Origin: Brachypterus glaber
Taxonomy: Eukaryota; Arthropoda; Insecta; Coleoptera; Kateretidae
Reading direction: 5' to 3'
DNA: 64,000 nt
Assembly: GCA_958510825.1 (NCBI GenBank)
Contig: OY294045.1
Location: forward strand, 96,408,988 to 96,472,987
The position numbers and the translations under genes were made by a program. Shown here one piece after another: positions 21,471-33,504 of this stretch; the stretch's first letter is position 1, and the number at the start of each line of letters is the position of its first letter. The notes beneath the pieces were generated by a model, which saw only the letters and a list, made by a program, of their open reading frames with translations, was not told the DNA's origin and searched no databases.

Positions 21471-22188
21471 GGGGCTGTCCATATATTACGTAGAGCAATT
21501 TTTCAAAAAAATTGACCCCCCTCCCCCCTGTGTAACAAACTGTCACATTTACCAACACCCTCCCCCCCCCCGTGTAACGCGCAACAATATAAATTTTTTG
21601 TTTTGCAATAAATTTAACTGTATTCTTACTATTGATTCGTTTTTCTCGACAAAACAAACATGAACCTAAAATATAGTATAACATAACCTTAAAAAAAATT
21701 TACACGAAAAAATCACTTTAAAAAAATATTCATAATCAATATCACACAGGGAAAAAATACTAGGTACCTCTTTTTACAATGAGTGTCACATATAACACGT
21801 ATATTGTTTATGCACAGGTGCACAAAATAGTACACACATTGGTGTTCTGTGAGTACACATTCAAAGCGAAAATGTATCATCGCCGATGATTCATTGGCAA
21901 GATCACGCAAGAACAGGGCCGTAAGATTTTTTTTAATATTTTTTTACTGATTACAATATTATTTAAATATGCATAGTTTCGTTAATTTTTGTGTGAAAAA
22001 GGGAATTATAGGCCACTAAATAGTTATTTATGTTGAAATAAAAATACATCTGCCAAGCTTAGAAAGAAACATTAAATTTATATAATTCCGTTACGTAACG
22101 TTTACCTAGACCCCCCCCTCCCCCGTCACAAACTGTAACAATTTCTCTGACCCCCCCTAGGCGCGTTACGTAATATATGGACAGCCCC
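21471..22188. mobile_element. Harbinger-like MITE, long family, copy 1
   Basis: The termini GGGGCTGTCCATATATTACG and CGTAATATATGGACAGCCCC are inverted. Exact TTA duplications lie at 21468-21470 and 22189-22191. It is 718 bp. Next to each end is a C-rich block (CCCCCCTCCCCCC) mirrored in the other arm. The short minus-strand frame in the middle is shared with the copy at 40384-41077 and has no recognised similarity, so it is probably not a gene. Confidence 0.85.
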
Positions 22189-22268
22189 TTAAGTTAGTCT
22201 TTGATTAAGCAAATTTAATGCCATGCAAGTGCAAGTCTGCTTATAGCATATTCTAAATGTAAACTATA

Positions 22269-22771
22269 CTCCGTCCAGTTATGCAAGATAGTAAGGGACG
22301 CGGCCCGTTTTACACCACAGAGCGCATAAATAACATAATTATGCATAAATCGTAGTGTATCAAAAATTTAACAGATGTCGGTACTGTTTTCCTGGAAAGG
22401 GCCTATCCAAAGACTCGCTAACAAGCATAGTACATAAGAATGCGATGCCAGGATTGGCTTGATGTGTCGTCGTGTATCTTGTAATAGTTGTTATGCGAGC
22501 CTCTGGATAGGCCTTAAGTTGTAATTGTAACCTAAAAATTTGACGAAACCAAAAAAGTACCTTTTTCAATACCATACAAAATAACATTAAGTATAACCAT
22601 TTTTTTATGTAACTTTCTCTTCTTTTATTAGCTTTAACGGCCGTCAATCATTGTCATAGACAAAAAATGTCACAATATTTTATATGTTTTAAAAGGTACG
22701 AGTTTTTAAGCAATGATGTAGCTTAAAAATCGCGGGAATTTTAAACTATTATCTTGCATAATTGGACGGAC
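22269..22771. mobile_element. TA-flanked MITE, TIR CTCCGTCCAGTTATGCAAGA
   Basis: The left end CTCCGTCCAGTTATGCAAGA and right end ATCTTGCATAATTGGACGGA are inverted, with TA at 22267-22268 and 22772-22773. It is 503 bp. It includes a block AAGGCCTATCCAGAGGCTCG (reverse) related to the foldback at 43309-43453 and a fragment near 31350. A 95-codon minus-strand open frame inside has no recognised domain. Confidence 0.75.
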
Positions 22772-23229
22772 TATAGAAATATTATATATTATTGCTTCTT
22801 GCATACGTTGTTCTATGTTTTACTGTAACAACTTGTAATTAATAACAAATGTTGCCTGGGGTCCCAAATGGGCAAAAAGTTCAGTATTTACTACGGTAAC
22901 AAATTCACAGTGTATCATGAATGTATGCCATGAAACTGGCGGCCATATTTTTATGTCCGTGTGTCAAAAATTAATGGTCCTACGAAGAAAATTAAATATC
23001 ATATGTTTATACGAAATTCAAAATTCTATGGAAGATTTTTTTTGTTAGGATCAATAAGTAATAGTTTTTGACCCTTTTGTAGCTTAGCTTCATTTTGACA
23101 ATATTTCAAGTGTCACAAACTACAAACTTTCAGATTCTTTTTGTGAAATAATTTTTTTAATAGGACGTTCTTTACGAAATATGTACGGTTTACACAGTGT
23201 CGGACTGGACATATGAGATAGTGAGAAAA

Positions 23230-23570
23230 ATCTCAAGGGGCTTTTTTTTTATTAATCAAGGGTTGGTAGGGGCGCCAAGTTTCGGAGAAACTATCAGGAC
23301 AAAGCTTTTTTTTCCGGGGATGTTTTTTGTTTTGGTAGGGGCTCCTTTTTTATTCGGTAGGCACGCTTAGTTTTGTAGAAACCGTCAGGGACAAAGTTTG
23401 TTTTTTCTGAGGGTGTTTCTTTTGTTTTGGTAGGGGCGCCTTTTTTTTTTGTTTGGCAGGGGCGCCAAGTTCCGGAGAAACTGTCAGGGACAAAGCTTTT
23501 TTTTTGTTTTGTTTTGGTAGGGGCGCGAAGGTGGGCGCCAAGTTTTGTGAAAAAAATTAATAGGTGGGTA
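23230..23570. repeat. GGTAGGGGCGCC minisatellite array
   Basis: Four to five degenerate units of about 65-100 bp contain GGTAGGGGCGCCAAGTT, GGAGAAACTGTCAGGGACAA and AGCTTTTTTTT. The same units run in reverse inside the element at 56765-57117. Apparent lysine-rich open frames are by-products of the A/T runs. Confidence 0.65.
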
Positions 23571-23952
23571 GTTGGGAGTTGGGGCCCCTAGGTAGAAATC
23601 TTACTAGCGTTGGGCTTCCCTGTCTGACTGGACTGACTGGATTTTTTTAACGCCCACTTTTTCATATTTTCTATGCGTTTGAACATTTTAAATACGAAAA
23701 TGCATCTTTTTAAAATTTTTGGTCGATTTTAATTATGATTTTCATCTTTTCATCACCCGTAAAAATATACAAATATTAAAAACCTTTCAAATGATATATC
23801 AAACGATTCGCTATAATCCCACTAATATCAATTTTTGAAAACCTACAAAAATTACTGGCACTTGCAAGGCTTGTACGGGATATTTAAAATTACGGAAATA
23901 AAACAAAAAGCAAAACTCATCGAAAGCTGTCAAATCACTACTGCTATGAATG

Positions 23953-24166
23953 AAGCTGAAGTTTGCAACGTTATTTTGCATCGAAAAGTATATTAAAGCA
24001 CTTATTCCATAACACGGTTTTAGCTAGACTAGTACTTTAGATAACTCGCCGCAAGCTGCTTTTTTTCTAAACTTGTACTCGTGCGTTAAAAACGTATGTT
24101 ATAAAACTAGTACTTTAATATACTATTTGAATTTTCGTTGCAAAAAAACGTTGCAAACTTCAGCTT
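23953..24166 (-). mobile_element. 214-bp MITE, AAGCTGAAGTTTGCAACG ends
   Basis: The left end AAGCTGAAGTTTGCAACGTT is mirrored by AACGTTGCAAACTTCAGCTT. The core is the foldback TACTAGTGCGCTAAAAACGT...ACGTATGTTATAAAACTAGT. A copy of the same length is at 27602-27814, and the core also forms the left end of the larger family at 30042, 38967 and 63081. Confidence 0.75.
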
Positions 24167-24261
24167 TGTTGCTATGATCAGTTTCGATTGACAGATGTCG
24201 CTGAATCATTCCTCATCAACGTTTTGAGATGATCAGTTTTGATTGATTTTATTAAAGCGCG

Positions 24262-24960
24262 GGAATATTGTTTTTCCACGACTGCTTTAGAATGTAAGCA
24301 AATACACACATTTTTCAAACACAGAATGAATCCATTCTAGCTCTAGATACGGTATGAATATTCCGTCAAGTGTTAGAATGAGCACATGTAGTGCCATCTC
24401 TTGTTTATAAAAGTAAAGAAAACTGTAGCAAAATTAACAAAAATATATATATATTTTGCCATGAAACATTGAATAATTTAATGCAATTTAAAGTTTTGAG
24501 TTAAAATTAAATAAAGTTTTTCTTAATATTTGACCAGTTTTTCATCAATTTAGTTCAAAAAATTAAAACTGCTATTGTTAAATATTTTAACCTGATATCT
24601 ATCACAATAATCTGACATACCTTCAATTTTTGCATTATAATTTGTAAATATGTGCTAAAATTAAATAAAAATATTTTTTAAGTACTGATTTGATAAAATT
24701 ATTAAATAATATTAATTGCTTTATTTAAAAATATGTGTTTTGTTGCATTTACAATGTCGAGTCACAAAAAACATTGTTTTTAACCTTGTCCGCAGTTTAA
24801 AGCCAGTGTCTCATATTTGCAGTCGAAGAAAAAGTATAGTCTACAACACGTATGGAATAGTCATTCAGGGCTCGCGGGACCGTCATACTCGCCTGCCGGC
24901 TCATATGACAAACTTTCCTCTCGCGCGGTCTATTCCATACTAGTTATAGAATATACTATT
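24262..24960 (+). mobile_element. Dispersed element (GAATGTAAGCAAATACAC family), copy 1
   Basis: Matches 57280-57820 plus 58240-58300 with few differences over ACGACTG..TTAGAATGTAAGC, the CATTCTAGCTCTAGATA block, ACAATGTCGAGTCACAA and TCGCGGGACCGTC. Non-coding. In this copy the stretch 24789-24850 has no counterpart in copy 2. Confidence 0.6.
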
Positions 24961-26195
24961 TTGTGCGTATTTCTAACCTCAAATGGTGTTTGTGACAAGT
25001 GACAGATATTAGCCGTTCAGCAGTTTGCTAGCAAAACTTATCACTTGTGACTTTTGATTAGTTTTGCTGTTTCCATTGAAAGCAGACAATGTCTATTTAC
25101 TTTAAAGTAAAAAATGCCTAATTCTTTTTTTACTTTCTCCTTGATTTCACCTACTGTCATAATTCATGGAGAAACATAACAAAAAAGTTATAAAACTTTT
25201 CCCATCTGTCAGTTTGTGGACACGATAAACTGCTATCTATCTAAAGGGTTTAAATTTTTAATCAATATATCACACTAAACGTATTTTTGGAACGTGTATG
25301 TGCGCCTTCGCCAAAAGTGCAAATCATTTACATCGGCACTTAGTGCTACTAATGTATTGAAATCTTCTCCAAAAAGTCAAAATCTTTGACCACGTTTTTT
25401 TTTCAAATTTCTCGACGTTTTAGACCATTCTGAGTCGAAATCAGTAAAAAAAAATTTTGCGTCCGTCTGTCTGTCTGTCTGGGTTTAAACTCCATTTCTA
25501 CATGAGATATCGACTTGCGGTTTTTTGCATATTGTTTCTTATCGTATTCCGAAGAGCTGATTAGATTTTGGGGGTAAACGATTGGGGTAAGGGGGTAAAA
25601 ATAGGGTAAAACTCCTATTTTTAGCGTTTTTTGTTTATAATTAAGGCAATTATTATTGTATTTGGTTAATTTAACACTTATATAAAAGATAATTTTAAAC
25701 TGGTCAAAAAATATTATAAACAACGTTTTCCTAAAACGCATTGCTTTCGAGATATTGGTGTTTAAAGCAGTAAAAGGTTTTTTTAGCATATCTCACATAT
25801 TTATAACCCGATTTCAAAAAATTATATTTTAAATAAAAGCTCTTTTTAAGCCCTATAAAAAATGTTATATATAGTTTTTTGCTAGAATATAATGTTTTAA
25901 AGATACAGAATTTAAAATCAAACAAAACACCTAGTTTGAAATTTGCTCTAGTGTACAGTAGTGCCGATGTTATGATAGGGTGCTTGCAACGTTTCATCTA
26001 GTTTTGAATTGAAATTAAAACACTCGAGGGGAAAAACTAAATATTTATTAGCTTATGTTTTACTCATGGATACTATTCATTAAATATAACATAATCATAA
26101 AAAATATTAAAATCTTAAATTATTATTCATATAATGCAACAAGAATTCCTTTAAATTTTGTTTAGATAGTACAGTAAAACAATTGATACATGTTT
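24961..26195. other. No gene; short CTGTCTGTC tract and AT-rich DNA
   Basis: Contains GTCCGTCTGTCTGTCTGTCT at 25461-25480 with flanks distantly like the CCGT-tract repeats. Two overlapping minus-strand open frames of about 90-130 codons (25403-25997) are strongly A/T-driven and have no recognisable domain. Confidence 0.45.
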
Positions 26196-26199
26196 TACA

Positions 26200-26418
26200 T
26201 GTTTGTTTAACCTCGTACTATTCTACTTAGTTAAGAATCCCCTAAGTCCAGGACTTGTGTGGGCTAGTAGTAGAGGGAACCACCGGCTTATACTGACTGT
26301 CGAACCAGTTTTTATAGGGAGTGTCCGTTACGCCTTCGCCAAATTTTAATTATTAATTAACTGAAGTTGGCTAGTAGACTTGTCATGTACAGACGCGGTA
26401 GACCACTACACCAATCCT
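26200..26418 (-). mobile_element. tRNA-derived SINE, copy 2 (head damaged)
   Basis: Reverse-oriented copy of the SINE at 13386-13671. The body shares CAAGTCCTGGACTTAGGGGA, CTAGTAGTAGAGGGAAC and TTTGGCGAAGGCG. The head keeps a box A-like GGTGTAGTGGTCTACCGCGT but lacks about 40 bp covering box B, so it should not be transcribable from its own promoter. The tail is GGTTAAACAAAC only. Confidence 0.8.
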
Positions 26419-26995
26419 CAATTATCAATATTTTGCATTTACCTAATAGTAAATTATTTAATAATAAACAAATAAGAGCTTTAAGGTTGTAAGGGAAAGT
26501 GGAGAAATAGCGTGCAGTAGATAACTCTGACCGTTTAAATATTTGAAATATTAAAACATACTTTAAAAAACAAACAGTTTGTGCTATAGCGTAATACAAC
26601 TGCAAAACAACCGTCCGCCGTTTTTGATACTGCAACCTGCGTTGGAGTTTAGATAGCTTTTTGATATTTTTTCTCTATCTTTTTTAAATTTACTTCATAA
26701 AGTATCTTTTTCTTAAAATTTAATAAAGTTTTAATGTTTTTTTTTACTTTATAATTGTTACTCCTTATTGTAAGGTCTAATAATAGTACACCTCCGCTGC
26801 ATTTACACAAAAGCTACCCAGTATTACCCTGTATACGGTGAATTCCGTGCGAATATATCTTTTCAGTTTTATTTTTTTTTATACATACTTTTATAATAAG
26901 ATTGCTGTATATATCATATATGATAAAATTATAGTAAAAATATGTGAGATTCATCATTAGTAATATTAACTATAATGCATTTATATTATTTATCC
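26419..26995. other. No recognisable feature
   Basis: AT-rich sequence with no supported feature. Confidence 0.45.
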
Positions 26996-26999
26996 AATA

Positions 27000-27330
27000 C
27001 ATACAGATAATAAGACAATTACCAGCTTTATTTTAAATAGATAAACTCAATAATAACCCCCTCGTGGCTTTTACTTTATTGAGTGGATAATTATTTATTT
27101 TACCCACTCAACTGTCACTTGTCAAATTATTTTCTTGCAAATGTCATTATAATTTTTAATAAAAATATGAATTTCTAAGCTATTTATTGGATAAAACCTT
27201 GTATGGCACTCATGGGTAAACCGATATTGGCCTCTCGAAAATTAACCTGCTTAGCTGACGCCTCGCAGGTTAATTTTCTCATGGGCAATATCTTACTTTA
27301 CCCACTAGTACCATAAATAACTATTTTTTA
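27000..27330 (+). mobile_element. Dispersed element with internal hairpins, copy 2 (left arm of a foldback)
   Basis: Near-identical to 7800-8160. Parts recur inverted at 27815-27967 (ACAAAGTTTTATCCAATAAA...AATTTGACAAGTGACA) and 29229-29290 (TTATTATTGAGTTTG...), so this is the left arm of a larger foldback. Its right arm was split by the nested insertions at 27968-29228, with loss of about 55 bp of the arm. Confidence 0.65.
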
Positions 27331-27601
27331 ATCAAGCTTTTGCTTAGGGGTACGCAATTCCCCCGCTTTTCCCTAATCAAAGTTTTCATTGCAATATCCG
27401 ATTAAGGATTGCGAACGTTTTCACAAAGACCTTGAAAGGCACCTTTCAACCATTTGCCTGTTTCCAATTTGTGATCAGAATGGCGTGATAAAGACAAGTA
27501 ATTGTTATGGGGCTTTGCACAGCTCGACAAAGGAATGCTTAATTAATAGCTTTGCGAAAATTCGTAAATAATAATCAATTTATATACTGAGAAAAAAGAT
27601 A
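27331..27601. other. Unassigned segment with a 60-codon open frame
   Basis: The frame at 27389-27571 (+) has balanced composition and several Cys residues but no motif I recognise. It lies between transposon arms and could be the inside of the foldback. Confidence 0.3.
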
Positions 27602-27814
27602 AAGCTGAAGTTTGAAACTTTTTTTTGCAACGAAAATTCAAATAAAGTACTAGTTACATAACATACGCTTTTAGCTCACGAGTACAAGTTTAGAATGCAG
27701 GCCGCTTGAGGCGAGTTTTCTAAAGTACTAGTGCGCTAAAAACGTGTTATGGAATAAGTGCTTAAATATACTATTTGAATTTTCGTTGCAAAAAAACGTT
27801 GCAAACTTCAGCTT
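27602..27814 (+). mobile_element. 213-bp MITE, AAGCTGAAGTTTG ends, copy 2
   Basis: Same family as 23953-24166 in the opposite orientation. The ends AAGCTGAAGTTTG and CAAACTTCAGCTT and the core AGTACTAGTGCGCTAAAAAC are shared. Confidence 0.75.
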
Positions 27815-27967
27815 CATAGTTATTTATGTTACGAGAGAGGAAAGCAGGATATTGCCAAAATTAATTTACTCCCGAGTAACATACAAAGTTTTATCCAATA
27901 AATGGCTTAGAAATTCATATTTTTATTAAAAATTTTAATGACACAAGAAAATAATTTGACAAGTGAC

Positions 27968-29228
27968 AAACATAGAGGAAAGTCGCCTAATTTCGGATAC
28001 CATTTACAATGTATTCAATATTTAATACTCGGTATTACTTTTTGATATTTTCTTTATATAACCAGATACAACTTATTATAGCGAACCATGATTTATTATA
28101 AAAGCAATTTTATTACAGTTTATTTTTTCCAAAAAACACGGTTAAAAAAAATCAGCGCATTTTTGTGCATTTGAAAAAGGTCTCCTAATTTCGGACATAT
28201 CCGAAAAAATTTTTTCAAGAGTAGATCTGGATCCCATTGCTTATGTTTCTTGTTATTCCTTCACATTTAAGACATAATTTAATCATTAAGCGATTTTCTA
28301 CGAAATACTATAGGAACTATAATTTTATATTCCCAATTTCGAATATCTTAGTATCTTAGGTAATTTTCGTTTTTTCAAAATTGTTTATCTTAGTTTGTTG
28401 TATCATTATAAAAATAATAATTAATGGTTGGTTATCCTGAATAATAATTATCTTGCGGATATCCGAAATTGGAAATCAAATGCACAAAAATGGTCTATCC
28501 AAAATTAGGCAACTTTCTGCTTTTTAGATTAGAAATTTGTAGAATGTTTACGTTTTCAAATTGCTTAATTATGAATAGTGGATCAACTTAACTAACATCA
28601 TAACTTACCCAAGACAGAATCACGAACTTTTATAACGATTATTTATAAAATAAACAAGCATAATAATGCAACTGAGCACAAAACTGCCATTTGCAATATA
28701 AACGAATTGTGTTGCCATTTAAAGGGGAGAAGCTCTACCGTTATCATATTACAGGACGGATTTAGTTTGACTTTTGGCTTCACATAAAAGCAGGTTTCTG
28801 TTTACCTTTGCAGACAGTATCTTAAATACACTACTATCCGAAATTTGGAAACCATCCGAAATTAGGCGCATTTCCTCTATTCTTACGGAATAATTTTGCC
28901 GTTTGGGGGAAATATTTATAAAGGTCACTAAATCGAAACATTTGACGACTGTAACAAACAACAATATTGACTATACATATTAACTATACATATGTATATA
29001 TATCGATGTTTTTCAAAGAAAAAACCGACATTCGATTTTTATTGTTTAAGAATACGAAAGTTTTTTATTTTTATTTTTCGATAACTTTTTTCCCACCTTA
29101 CTCGTTTAAATGGAATCATTAAAAAATGCAAGATAAAAAGAAATAAAAATGTAAATATTTAAAACCTTTCGTCAACGCTAGAGTCGACGGGGCGCCTATG
29201 CTAGTACTGGATATTCGCCGAGTACTGG
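27968..29228 (-). mobile_element. hAT-like MITE, copy 2, carrying a nested insertion
   Basis: Minus-strand copy of the 406-bp family. The right end CGCCGAGTACTG (29217-29228) is intact. The far end is truncated at AACATA, joined to the foldback arm ..AAGTGACA. The family's AAACATAGCCTTACGG is split after the TA by the element at 27975-28877. Confidence 0.7.
27975..28877. mobile_element. TA-flanked element, TIR GAGGAAA..CGCCTAATTTCGGAT
   Basis: The left end GAGGAAAGTCGCCTAATTTC and right end GAAATTAGGCGCATTTCCTC are inverted (two mismatches), with TA flanking both (27973-27974 and 28878-28879). It is 903 bp. The phrase TAATTTCGGA or its reverse recurs internally at about 28190 and 28450. Non-coding. 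A partial relative starts near 34428. Confidence 0.72.
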
Positions 29229-29290
29229 TTATTATTGAGTTTGTTTATTTAAAATAAAACTAGTAATTGTCTTATTATCTGTATGTATTG

Positions 29291-29940
29291 GATAAAAATA
29301 TATACCAGTCAATATAAGGCAATTAGACCCTGTTGTATTATAAAAAAATTGCTGTATAACATACAACAGTGTTCGTGAATTTTGCGGTTAGGTTTGGACT
29401 TTTTAGATCGATTGTTGGATCTAAATTTAACTTGAATTTATTGTCTAAATTTACCTAGTCAAACTTTTTTGGCAAGATATTTTAAGCAATATAATCTTGG
29501 CAGTGGTTTAAAGTTTTGTAAAGTTACTTTTCTTATCAAAATCGATTTTAGGTTTTGTAAATTTATCTTTTTGTCAGCTAAACACGTTTGGACTTTTTTA
29601 TATACAGAAATAGTTTAAACTCGGCGCATTATCTATCTGAGTCACAAATTGGATTAAGGAAGCTATGATTAGTGGTTTAAAAATGAATTTTAGTGATATT
29701 TTTATCATGCATTGTGCTTTTGATAATTTTTGACATGTGGATTAAAATAACTGTCATGTTATGTCTTACAAATAATTATAGAAAGTTTTTAAAAAGTGGA
29801 AATTTGTTAAAAGTTATAATAAAAGTAAGTTTTTTTATTTATAATACAACCTTTCATAGGGAATTAAATTAATTCTACCAACCATACAACAAGAAACAAA
29901 TGAACATCAACTCTATGATAGTTTATAGTGTTTAATGTGT
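29291..29940. other. No recognisable feature
   Basis: AT-rich sequence with no supported feature. Confidence 0.45.
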
Positions 29941-29945
29941 TATAC

Positions 29946-30031
29946 ACGCGGGGCAAGAGTGCCTTAAACTAATGTTTTCTGTCAAATTTTTTCGACAGAA
30001 AATGTCAAATTTAGGTACTCTGCGCGGGGCT
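29946..30031. repeat. 86-bp foldback
   Basis: CGCGGGGCAAGAGTGCCTTAAA on the left mirrors TTTAGGTACTCTGCGCGGGGC on the right imperfectly. The inner stem TTTTCTGTC...GACAGAAAA is perfect. Confidence 0.55.
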
Positions 30032-30041
30032 ATCTATCACT

Positions 30042-30536
30042 TTTAGTATATTAAAGTACTAGTTTCATAACATACGTTTTTAGCGCCGCTTGCGGTGAGT
30101 TTTCTAAAGTACTAGTGCGCTAAAAAGGTGTTATGAAATGAGTGCATTATACAATTTTTTTTATTTTGCTCTAAAATTAAAAAAAACTTACATTGAAATT
30201 GATGATTGATTTAGGGATTTTTGTTTGGGGTTGGCATTACAGTTTTCGCCATGTTTAAAATTCCAATTCCAACGAATATTATTTTGATATATTTTATAGT
30301 AACTTCTTCTCCTTTTCACTGCAAGTACCCAGCCACAATTTTAACACGGTAAAACATAACCTAAATACAAAACGTAAACTTTAAAGCGACGTTCACATTT
30401 GCACGGAAAACGTCAAGCGATAGGCTTTTGTCTGTTGCCAACCCAAAAAAAAAAAAGTAGAGACTTCTTATGGGCGTATAAGAACACGCAAAATGCATGT
30501 GATTATGAGCTTATAAGAGTCGCAAAATAGAAAAAT
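30042..30536 (+). mobile_element. Dispersed ~500-bp family (TAGTATATTAAAGTACTAG start), copy 1
   Basis: Begins with the TACTAGTTTCATAACATACG foldback core and continues through GGGTTGGCATTACAG and its mirror GTTGCCAACCC to GCTTATAAGAGTCGCAAAATAG. Copies are at 38967-39492, 50771-51618 (interrupted) and 63081-63606. No coding sequence. The class is not clear: there are no terminal inverted repeats over the full length. All four copies are in the same orientation. Confidence 0.75.
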
Positions 30537-30618
30537 ATTTGAAGTTTGAGAATAGTTACTTGTGCAACTTTCGCAAAGTACATAATTTCCGTCAAGTAGT
30601 AGAAATTGCTGGAACTAC

Positions 30619-31530
<912 letters not shown>

Positions 31531-31531
31531 A

Positions 31532-31849
31532 CTGCCCAGTAAAAGAGCTTTCCCATTTTACACCTCCGGGCGCAAAATGGATTTTTTTATTATCAGATTC
31601 ACTTTCAGCAACCATAAAAACCTTAATATACCAATTTTCACGAAAACTACCCTCTGCCCTTTTGGGGGTAAAGTTAGAATTTTGTTATAATCAGATTCAC
31701 TTTTAGCAACCTCAAAAACCCCAATACTCCAGTTTTCACAAAAACTACTCCTCACCCCTCAGGGGTAAAATTAGGAAAAAAAATGTGATAATAAAAATCA
31801 ATTTCACGCGCGGAGGTGAAAAATGGGAAAGCTCTTTTACTGAGCAGTG
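31532..31849. mobile_element. Short complete copy of the minisatellite-bearing element
   Basis: CACTGCCCAGTAAAAGAGCT at the left is mirrored by AGCTCTTTTACTGAGCAGTG at the right. The inverted repeat extends through CCCATTTTACACCTCCG. Two copies of the CTCAAAAACCCCAATA-type unit lie inside. This defines both ends of the family seen at 6284 and 62180. Confidence 0.78.
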
Positions 31850-32010
31850 TTTTATTATCATATCTAGTTTCAGCAACCTTGAAAACCCCTATATACCAAC
31901 TTTCACAAAATCACCCCCCACCCCCTGGGGGTAGGGGTAGAGTTAGACCATTTTGCTTTCCCATTTTGAAAATTTTCAAAATTTCGGAAAGCCTTGTATT
32001 CGTGCAAAAA
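31850..32010 (+). repeat. Further minisatellite units and CGTGCAAAAATTTTC motif
   Basis: Continues the same sequence family (CAGCAACCTTGAAAACCCCT, CACCCCCTGGGGGTAG) up to the start of the tandem duplication. Confidence 0.5.
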
Positions 32011-32995
32011 TTTTCAAATTTTTTTTTTGCGAATTTTTGCGTTTTATGACGTTTTGTGTCGATATTAATCAATTTCAAGCAAAAAAAAAATTGTCGGTCG
32101 ATCGGTCTGTCCGGGAAATCTTGTAAGCACGATAACTTAAGAACGCTTTAAGCTAGAGACTTGAATTTTGGCATACAGGTATGTTACCAAAAGTTCTCGC
32201 CCTAAGGGGGTGGGTTTCAAAAAATATATTTTAAGATTCATTTTTATCAACCTCAAAAACCCCTACCTACAAATTTTCACGAAAATTTGGCAAACATTTC
32301 AAAATATTTACCCCCTCACCCCCTCGTGGGTGGAGTTAGAGAAATTTTATTATTAGATTCAATTTCAGCAACCTTAAAAAACTCTATATAGCAATTTTAA
32401 ATTTTTTCTAAAAAAAATGTATTTATCCCTTTGCTGACGCCTCGCAGGTTAATTTTCTCATATATAGGCCGAATTTTTTGGCACCGCACAATTTATTTGG
32501 ACTTTTTCAAATTTTTTTTTTGCGAATTTTTGCGTTTTATGACGTTTTGTGTCGATATTAATCAATTTCAAGCAAAAAAAAAAATTGTCGGTCGATCGGT
32601 CTGTCCGGGAAATCTTGTAAGCACGATAACTTAAGAACGCTTTAAGCTAGAGACTTGAATTTTGGCATACAGGTATGTTACCAAAAGTTCTCGCCCTAAG
32701 GGGGTGGGTTTCAAAAAATATATTTTAAGATTCATTTTTATCAACCTCAAAAACCCCTATCTACAAATTTTCACGAAAATTTGGCAAACATTTCAAAATA
32801 TTTACCCCCTCACCCCCTCGTGGGTGGAGTTAGAGAAATTTTATTATTAGATTCAATTTCAGCAACCTTAAAAAACTCTATATAGCAATTTTAAATTTTT
32901 TCTAAAAAAAATGTATTTTTCCCTTTGCTGACGCCTCGCAGGTTAATTTTCTCATATATAGGCCGAATTTTTTGGCACCGCACAATTTATTTTTT
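32011..32995 (+). repeat. Tandem duplication, ~494-bp unit, two nearly identical copies
   Basis: Units 32011-32503 and 32504-32995 match base for base except for about three differences (for example CCTACCTAC vs CCTATCTAC, and TATTTATCCC vs TATTTTTCCC). Each unit holds the GGTCGATCGGTCTGTCCGGG tract, GCACGATAACTTAAGAACGC, two minisatellite-type blocks and GCAGGTTAATTTTCTCAT. The near-identity implies a recent event or an assembly duplication. Confidence 0.9.
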
Positions 32996-33330
32996 TCGTG
33001 TGTATAAATACTAATTCACCTACATATACCATTTTATTAGAAAATAAAAGTAGTTAATAAAACTAATCCGCACTATTATATAAACTTTTCCTAAAAGGAG
33101 AGGAGGAGAGAAACTTATTAAAAAAGAAGAATATCCTTGAGAATATCCAAGTTTTCAGACTTTTCTAATCCGGTCAAAATATATTGCTGTGCAAAGGATG
33201 TAAAAGTTTTCTAGTAATTTATAGGAAGTGTGTGCTTATAAAAATACAACTTGTACAAATTGAGGATTATGGACTTACTTTTCTGTTATGAACTATATTT
33301 ATAATAATTTTTCAGTAAAAGGTTTATAAA
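32996..33330. other. No recognisable feature
   Basis: AT-rich sequence with no supported feature. The direct repeat AGCATATTAATT at its right edge (33331-33342) belongs to the adjacent Penelope insertion. Confidence 0.5.
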
Positions 33331-33424
33331 AGCATATTAATTTTAGATTTTAAGCTTTCACGGCCATTAAGATATAAAGAACTTTCACTTTCGGGTTTAG
33401 ACCGTGTTAATGGACTTTCACTTT

Positions 33425-33464
33425 CTGACGTTTCGTCTCTTACTACTAGAGACATCTTCAGGGA
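33425..33464 (-). ncRNA. Hammerhead-like ribozyme motif, left Penelope arm
   Basis: On the minus strand: CCTGAAGAT, stem GTCTC/GAGAC around TAGTAGTAA, then GAAAC and GTC. CTGAAGA satisfies CUGANGA, and GAAA plus the GTC cleavage triplet are present. This arm has CA after GTC where the other copies have CG, which weakens stem I. Confidence 0.5.
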
Positions 33465-33504
33465 TTAATCTGAAACTAAGTTTCGAATCAACTTGTGTCA
33501 CTAT

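Noticed and set aside
24716..25002. Overlapping plus-strand frames of 60-75 codons
   Set aside because: They fall in a dispersed repeat whose second copy (57257-58330) does not preserve the frames.
25403..25997. Two overlapping minus-strand frames (128 and 88 codons)
   Set aside because: Lys/Phe/Tyr-rich composition follows the AT content, there is no motif, and part overlaps a CTGTCTGTC tract.
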